Assembly (NCBI GenBank): GCA_046328225.1
Contig: JAXLWZ010000001.1
Location: 124,001-188,000 of the forward strand
DNA from: Amarobacillus sp046328225
Lineage (GTDB): Bacteria; Chloroflexota; Dehalococcoidia; Tepidiformales; Tepidiformaceae
Length of the DNA: 64,000 nucleotides
Reading direction: 5' to 3'
Under the pieces are notes generated by a model that searched no databases, was not told where the DNA came from, and saw only the letters and a program-made list of their open reading frames with translations. Positions 59,961-64,000 of the stretch are shown here, piece after piece. The translations under genes were made by a program, and so were the position numbers. Within the stretch, counting starts at the first letter, position 1. Every line of letters starts with the position of its first letter.

Positions 59961-60137
59961 CCAGACAATCAGCAGTGCGCCGAACAGCACGCCCGCGACC
60001 AGCGCCAGCGCCGTCCCCACCGCGGGCGTACAGCCGCAACCGGGCGGCCGCTTCATCCCGTAATGCTCCATCCAGATGTCGCGCGCGACACCCGGCTCGT
60101 CGAATTTCGGTTCCCGCCCCGGATAAGGAAAGCGCAT
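59958..60137 (-). CDS. Small membrane protein, 59 residues
   Basis: ATG 60137 to TGA 59960. The product begins MRFPYPGREPKFDEPGVARD and contains DIWMEHYGMKRPPGCGCTPA, then one C-terminal helix (ALALVAGVLFGALLIVW). The frame is bounded on both sides by heptamer elements and has no overlapping competitor. Composition fits a real coding region: charged, aromatic-rich N-terminus with a CGC motif before the TM. Function unknown; it may be a tail-anchored protein. Confidence 0.65.
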   Translation of the reverse strand: MRFPYPGREPKFDEPGVARDIWMEHYGMKRPPGCGCTPAVGTALALVAGVLFGALLIVW

Positions 60138-60138
60138 A

Positions 60139-60258
60139 GAGCTATCGGCCGTCGGCTATCGGCTGTCGGCGTGACCAGCCGCGAGAATACTGCGGCCATC
60201 ACCGTGGCTTCCGGCATGCGGCACGCCGATAGCCGACGGCCGATGGCCGACAGCCATA
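60139..60258. repeat. Heptamer repeat element H25 (TATCGGC family)
   Basis: ATCGGCC/GTCGGCT/ATCGGCT heptamers, core TCGGCGTGACCAGCCGCG...GCGGCACGCCGA, then inverted AGCCGAC/GGCCGAT heptamers. It separates the small membrane gene from the next gene. Confidence 0.9.
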
Positions 60259-60274
60259 CGGTACCATCGCGGCG

Positions 60275-61246
60275 ATGGCGCGTGCCTCTTTTCTCCCTCG
60301 CGGGCCGCTGCGAATCCCGCTCATTGGCGGCGCCGTCGCGGTCGCGGCGATGGTTGCGCTGGTGGCGTGGCTGCTGCGCCCCGGCGGCGGCCCTTCGCCC
60401 GCGAAACCCAACGCCTGGGTCCCCGAGGCCGGCAGCGTCGAATGGATGCGCATCGAACGCGCGCGCCCCGGCAGCACGCCGCTCACCGACCTCAATTCGC
60501 TCAACCCCGGCGCCCGCCCGGTGATGGAGATGGTGCTCACATGGCTGCGCGAGGCCCCCATCGTCGCCGGCGCACCCCCCGACGCCCTCCTCCCCAACGG
60601 CGACATCCTGCGCATGCGCGTGGGCGAGGGCCGCGTCATCACGATCGCCCGCGCGCAGGATTGCGTGGCCCGCACCGACACCGTCGTGGGCGCACCCTGG
60701 CTGTGCACCCCCGCGCCCGGCTTCGTCTCCATCGCCGACGAAACGACCGCGAGCGGCGGCGCCGTCATCCGCCTCGATGCGCCCGCCCTCGACGCCTGGC
60801 TCGATACGGGGTGGCAGGCCGACATCGCCGCGGGATCGCGCGAACCGCACCCGGCCGGCGTCCCCGCGGCCGACGCCATCGTCCGCGCGAGGTACAGCAC
60901 CGGGGTACCCACGGGCGGCCGCGAGCTCGATGCCGCCACCCCGGCGGACGCGCTGGTGCTGGCGAACCTGGGCACGTGGCTCGCCGAGAGCACCCTCACC
61001 GGCGCCGAGCCCGAATGGAACATGCCCGGCCTCGGCGCGGCCACCCTCGTGCTCGAAGCCCGCGACGGCGAACCCACCACCGTCATGGCCGCCTACGACT
61101 GCGCCATCGAACGCGGCCCCGGCGGCACCATCGCCGCCAGCACCTGCGCCGTCAGCCGCGAATTCGTCGTACTGCTCCCCTCCGCCGGCCGCGGCGAACC
61201 CGCGCGCCTCTGGTCGCCCGCACTGGCGGCCTGGCTGCGGCAGTAA
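60275..61246 (+). CDS. Membrane-anchored exported protein of unknown function
   Basis: A 323-residue protein with one N-terminal TM (IGGAVAVAAMVALVAWLL, about 17-34). The extracellular part contains NAWVPEAGSVEWMRIERAR and paired cysteines (QDCVARTDTVVGAPWLCTP; YDCAIERGPGGTIAASTCA), which may form disulfides. No domain recognised; there is a faint resemblance to DUF3352-type proteins. The TAA stop leads straight into TCGGCC heptamers. Confidence 0.65.
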   Translation: MARASFLPRGPLRIPLIGGAVAVAAMVALVAWLLRPGGGPSPAKPNAWVPEAGSVEWMRIERARPGSTPLTDLNSLNPGARPVMEMVLTWLREAPIVAGAPPDALLPNGDILRMRVGEGRVITIARAQDCVARTDTVVGAPWLCTPAPGFVSIADETTASGGAVIRLDAPALDAWLDTGWQADIAAGSREPHPAGVPAADAIVRARYSTGVPTGGRELDAATPADALVLANLGTWLAESTLTGAEPEWNMPGLGAATLVLEARDGEPTTVMAAYDCAIERGPGGTIAASTCAVSREFVVLLPSAGRGEPARLWSPALAAWLRQ

Positions 61247-61384
61247 TCGGCCGTCAGCTATCGGCCGTCGGCGTGGCCAGTCGCGTAACTTCTGTCGCTA
61301 CCGGCCACGAAAACACCGCCTGTGGTCACAGCCGACAGCCGACAGCCGACGGCCGACAGCCATTCGGCCGACAGCGGCGCGGGG
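61247..61384. repeat. Heptamer repeat element H26 (TATCGGC family)
   Basis: ATCGGCC/GTCAGCT/GTCGGC heptamers, core TCGGCGTGGCCAGTCGCG...TGTGGTCACAGCCGA, then a longer run of inverted AGCCGAC heptamers up to the stop of the next gene. Confidence 0.9.
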
Positions 61385-61681
61385 CTACGCCCGCGCCATC
61401 AGCGCCGGGGCGAAGGCGAAGTGCACCGGGAGGATCTCGATTTGCGGCTCCGCGCTGATGCCCACCTGCTGCACCGCCGGCATCAGCCGCGCATCGACGA
61501 ACGCCTGGAACTGCTCCGCCGAATCCCAGACGTCGATCACGCGCAGGCCGGCCGCATCCGCCGCGGCCACATGGAAGGCGCCGCCCACCGGCGGTTCGAC
61601 ATCGAAGCGCACGATCGCGCGCACCTTCTCGTACTCATCCAGCGTCACGCCCGGCCACTGCATCATCATCACGATCGACAT
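61385..61681 (-). CDS. Dimeric alpha-beta barrel (ABM-like) protein
   Basis: A 98-residue protein: SIVMMMQWPGVTLDEYEKV, then HVAAADAAGLRVIDVWDSAEQFQAFVDARLMPAV, the usual shape of small ABM/antibiotic-biosynthesis monooxygenase-like barrels. GAGGAGA precedes the ATG. Function unknown; it may be a heme- or substrate-binding accessory protein. Confidence 0.75.
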   Translation of the reverse strand: MSIVMMMQWPGVTLDEYEKVRAIVRFDVEPPVGGAFHVAAADAAGLRVIDVWDSAEQFQAFVDARLMPAVQQVGISAEPQIEILPVHFAFAPALMARA

Positions 61682-61744
61682 GGGGACATCTCCTCGCGGC
61701 CCTCAAGGGGCATCTCGCAAGGCAATACGCCCAATCACCCACGC

Positions 61745-61805
61745 CTGATCACTCAGCACTCACGGGGCTGATCCCCTGGCAACTGGGAACTGGGAACCGG
61801 GAACT
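61745..61805. repeat. Heptamer repeat element H27
   Basis: CTCAGCA word, ACGGGGCTGATCCCC half core, then GGGAACT/GGGAACC heptamers ending in the TAG stop of pyrE (TAGTTCCC on the minus strand). Confidence 0.85.
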
Positions 61806-62367
61806 ACGTCACCGTCAGCGGCGCCCCTGTGGGACAGATGGGGCACTCCGCCGGCGCGTAGCTCGCGATATCGAGGGTCATGCACGCGAACAGCGGCACC
61901 CCGAAATCGACCTTCCCCCCGCTGCGGTCGATGAGCACGCCCACGCCCGCGACCTCCGCACCCCGTTCGCGCACGGCCTCCAGCACATCGCGGATGCTGC
62001 CACCCGTCGTGAGCACGTCATCGACCACGAGCACGCGGTCGCCGGGGCCGATTTCGAAGCCGCGCTTGAACTCGCGCCCCTCGCCTTCGTCCTTGCGCTC
62101 GGCGATGATGCCCCGCAGCCCGAGCTGCCGCGCCGTTTCGTACGAAAGGATGACGCCGCCCGTCGTCGGCCCGGCGACGAGGTTCGCCCGCCCGCGGAAG
62201 TGGTCCGCCATCTGCCGGCAGAACGGCTCCGTGAGGTCCGGCCACTGCAGGATGCGGAACTTCTCCACGTAGATTTCGCCGTGCCGCCCGCTCGCGTACT
62301 GGAAGTGCCCGCGGAGGATGGCGCCGCGTTCGGCCAGCTTTGCCTCGAACCCCTCGCCCTGTGCCAT
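61804..62367 (-). CDS. pyrE: Orotate phosphoribosyltransferase
   Basis: A 187-residue type-I PRTase. The PRPP motif is VLVVDDVLTTGGSI (about 112-125), preceded by LVAGPTTGGVILSYETA and KRGFEIGPGD. It makes OMP from orotate and PRPP. The C-terminus carries a Cys pair (CPICPTG) seen in some pyrE homologues. GGGAGG lies five bases before ATG 62367. The histidine-phosphatase gene ends 11 bases upstream on the same strand. Confidence 0.92.
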   Translation of the reverse strand: MAQGEGFEAKLAERGAILRGHFQYASGRHGEIYVEKFRILQWPDLTEPFCRQMADHFRGRANLVAGPTTGGVILSYETARQLGLRGIIAERKDEGEGREFKRGFEIGPGDRVLVVDDVLTTGGSIRDVLEAVRERGAEVAGVGVLIDRSGGKVDFGVPLFACMTLDIASYAPAECPICPTGAPLTVT

Positions 62368-62378
62368 CGCCGCCTCCC

Positions 62379-63098
62379 TCAGTGGCTCACGAACGACCCT
62401 TCGGCCGTCGTCAGGTGGTGGATGTCGTTGAGCAGGTGCACCGCGCGGATGCCCTCGTTCGGCGCTGCCGCGGCGATGCTGATCGACGTGTGCGCGGGCC
62501 GGAAGAACATGTCGTAGGGCGACCCGATGATGTGCCCCAGGTACGCATTGATGACCCCGCCGTGGCAGGCGACGACCACCCGCTTGCCCGGGTTCAGCCC
62601 GATGATCGCCTCGATCGCGTTCACCGTCCGCTTGCGAAATTCGAAGCTCGATTCCGAATACGGGTACACGTCCCACTTGCGCTCGCGAATCATCCGTTCG
62701 CGAAAGGCGATGAGCAGCCCCTGCCCCAGGTACTCGCCGAGCGACTTATCGGGCGGCACGTCGCGGAAGATCTCGACCTCGCGCAGGTCGTCCATGACCA
62801 CCGGCGTAAGGCGATGGTGGCGCGCGATCTCCGCGCCCGTATCGAAGGCACGCTTGAGCGGGCTCGCGTAGACGGCGTCGATTTTGTCGGTCGAAAGGCG
62901 CGCACCGACGAGCTCGGCCTGTCGGCGGCCGCGTTCGCTCAGCTCGGGGTCGAAGGTATCGCCCACGGGCCCCGAACGCGGGTTGGGGATGTGCTGCTCC
63001 CCATGCCGCACGAGGATGAGCTGCGTCACCTCCTCGGCATCGGTGAGGAAGGCGCGGTCGAACAGGAGCGGCTGGCGCGCGGCCTGGCCTTCGGTCAT
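62379..63098 (-). CDS. Histidine phosphatase (phosphoglycerate mutase family)
   Basis: A 239-residue protein. The RHG motif is LILVRHGEQH (about 27-36), the second Arg lies in YASPLKRAFDTG and the second His in ACHGGVINAYLGH. It could be a phosphatase for a sugar phosphate or a mutase-like regulator. I start at ATG 63098; 19 more in-frame codons upstream are translated TATCGGC repeats. It forms a unit with pyrE. Confidence 0.88.
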   Translation of the reverse strand: MTEGQAARQPLLFDRAFLTDAEEVTQLILVRHGEQHIPNPRSGPVGDTFDPELSERGRRQAELVGARLSTDKIDAVYASPLKRAFDTGAEIARHHRLTPVVMDDLREVEIFRDVPPDKSLGEYLGQGLLIAFRERMIRERKWDVYPYSESSFEFRKRTVNAIEAIIGLNPGKRVVVACHGGVINAYLGHIIGSPYDMFFRPAHTSISIAAAAPNEGIRAVHLLNDIHHLTTAEGSFVSH

Positions 63099-63113
63099 GG
63101 GGGAGGAGCTCCT

Positions 63114-63327
63114 TTGGGCCATCGGCTGTCGGCTGTCGGCCGTCGGCGTGGCCACATGCGATGGGTACCCATGCTATCGGGTGGATGGCTATCGGCTATC
63201 GGCCGGACGTGTTGTCGGACCGTCGGCCGTCGGCTATCGGCGTGGCCAGGCGCGGGGCGTCTGTGGCGAACCGTCGGCCATCGTGGGCGTGTGGTCACGC
63301 AGATAGCCGACGGCCGATAGCCGATGA
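63114..63327. repeat. Heptamer repeat element H28 (TATCGGC family)
   Basis: Two modules: ATCGGCT/GTCGGCT/GTCGGCC heptamers with core TCGGCGTGGCCACATGCG, then GTCGGCC/GTCGGCT/ATCGGC with core TCGGCGTGGCCAGGCGCG...GTGTGGTCACG, ending in inverted AGCCGAC/GGCCGAT words. Confidence 0.9.
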
Positions 63328-63457
63328 CCCGATTCCCCGCGTGCAACGTTGCGCCGCGGGACAACGATCTCTATATTCGGCCCGCGAAGTATAGGCCGCC
63401 GATTCCGCGCAAACGAGTGCCCGGACCGGCCCAACTCGGACAGGGGAGTCTCGAACC

Positions 63458-64000
63458 ATGACCACGGAAAACTACTGGACCCGCCAGGCGCGCCTCGGCC
63501 GCCGCCGCTTCCTCGGCGCCACCGTCGCGGGCAGCGCCGGGCTCGCCGCGCTGGGCACCATCGGCTGCGGTGGCGGCGACGACGACGCCACCCCGGCAAA
63601 GGGCGGCGAGACCCCCGGCAGCGGCGGCGCCAGCCCGGCGGCGGCTTCGCCCACGGCCCAGCCCAAGCGCGGCGGCACCTTCCGCACCGCCACCAACGCC
63701 GATAACCGCGCGCTCGACCCGTATTCGACGTCCGCCGCCTCGGTGAAGGCGCTCTCCACGCACGTCTTCAGCCGCCTCTACCGCATTCGCCCCGAGCAGC
63801 CCAACGCCAGCGGCTCGATCAGCATGACGCCCGAGCCCGACGCCGCCGAATCGACCGAAGTCTCGCCCGACGGCCTCACCTACACCATCAAGCTCCGCGC
63901 CAACGTGCGCTGGCACCCGCCCGTCAACCGGCCCATGACCGCCGAAGACGTCGTCTTCTCCTGGGACCGCTTCATGGGCAAGCTGCCCGGCACCACGCCG
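63458..64000 (+). CDS. Peptide/oligopeptide ABC transporter substrate-binding protein, partial
   Basis: Starts at ATG 63458 (GGGGAG upstream) and runs off the right edge after 181 codons. The N-terminus RLGRRRFLGATVAGSAGLAA is a twin-arginine signal, followed by a lipobox (TIGCGGG). A Gly/Ala/Pro linker and PKRGGTFRTATNADNRALDP lead into the SBP_bac_5 domain, with LSPDGLTYTIKLR-like (VSPDGLTYTIKLRANVRWH) and TAEDVVFSWDRF motifs. It would bind peptides or similar solutes outside the membrane. Confidence 0.9.
   Translation, partial: MTTENYWTRQARLGRRRFLGATVAGSAGLAALGTIGCGGGDDDATPAKGGETPGSGGASPAAASPTAQPKRGGTFRTATNADNRALDPYSTSAASVKALSTHVFSRLYRIRPEQPNASGSISMTPEPDAAESTEVSPDGLTYTIKLRANVRWHPPVNRPMTAEDVVFSWDRFMGKLPGTTP

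Overview
The window is a GC-rich stretch of a bacterial chromosome. I infer a Chloroflexota (Dehalococcoidia-like) bacterium with low-to-moderate confidence. The reasons are a clade-II-type nitrous oxide reductase cluster, a GlnR-like regulator of amtB, CIRCE-controlled groESL, polyphosphate glucokinase, many acyl-CoA and SDR enzymes, and very GC-biased codons. No rRNA, tRNA or CRISPR was seen. Genes are mostly short housekeeping or metabolic units separated by an unusual class of intergenic repeat.

Layout. 1-0.65 kb: divergent arsenite methyltransferase (partial) and ArsR with an operator between them. 0.7-2.8 kb: acyltransferase/SGNH surface-sugar acetylase. 3.8-10.7 kb: a leftward nos operon (cupredoxin, NosZ, NosL, a membrane-domain::NosD fusion, NosF, NosY) with a CRP/FNR-type palindrome upstream. 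10.7-11.6 kb: a gene-free region with two related hairpins that share a conserved loop. 11.6-17 kb: acyl-CoA dehydrogenase, GlnR-like regulator, HAD phosphatase, a phage-adaptor-like protein, GNAT, SDR. 17.2-18.5 kb: an MFS gene with a missing start and a duplicated 3' end. 18.7-21.4 kb: glnK-amtB with GlnR boxes on 11-bp phasing, then an XRE regulator. 21.5-24.2 kb: MFS, HAD, DsbB-like. 24.2-25.5 kb: an IS3-family element. 25.6-29.5 kb: GT2 synthase plus GH18-like protein. 30-34.5 kb: QueG, a secreted protein, a GltD-like oxidoreductase, TetR. 34.8-36.9 kb: groEL-groES with CIRCE. 37-46 kb: thioesterase, Uma2, proA, HigBA, membrane proteins, enoyl-CoA hydratase, TetR, TrxR-like, DUF1361. 46.2-54.8 kb: two inverted IS630 copies enclosing six genes. 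54.9-64 kb: polyphosphate glucokinase, a TIG-repeat surface protein, APH-like kinase, pyrE, a histidine phosphatase, and the start of a peptide-ABC binding protein.

The most unusual feature is a set of about 28 intergenic elements (roughly 4 kb in total) built from heptanucleotide tandem repeats. The repeat words are GGGAACT, GCTCGAG, GAGGAAT, AGAAAAG, TGCTGAG, TATCGGC and TATTAGC; every family has a 7-nt period. The words are usually arranged as inverted arms around a palindromic core, either GGGGCAACCCCG...CGGGGTTGCCCC or GCGTGRCCANNCGCG. The first bases of an array repeatedly coincide with a gene's stop codon. All three complete insertion sequences sit inside such arrays. Gene ends next to them are truncated, duplicated or extended into repeat-coded tails. 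I know of no mobile element with this architecture; the nearest described class is the short tandemly repeated heptamers (STRR) of cyanobacteria.
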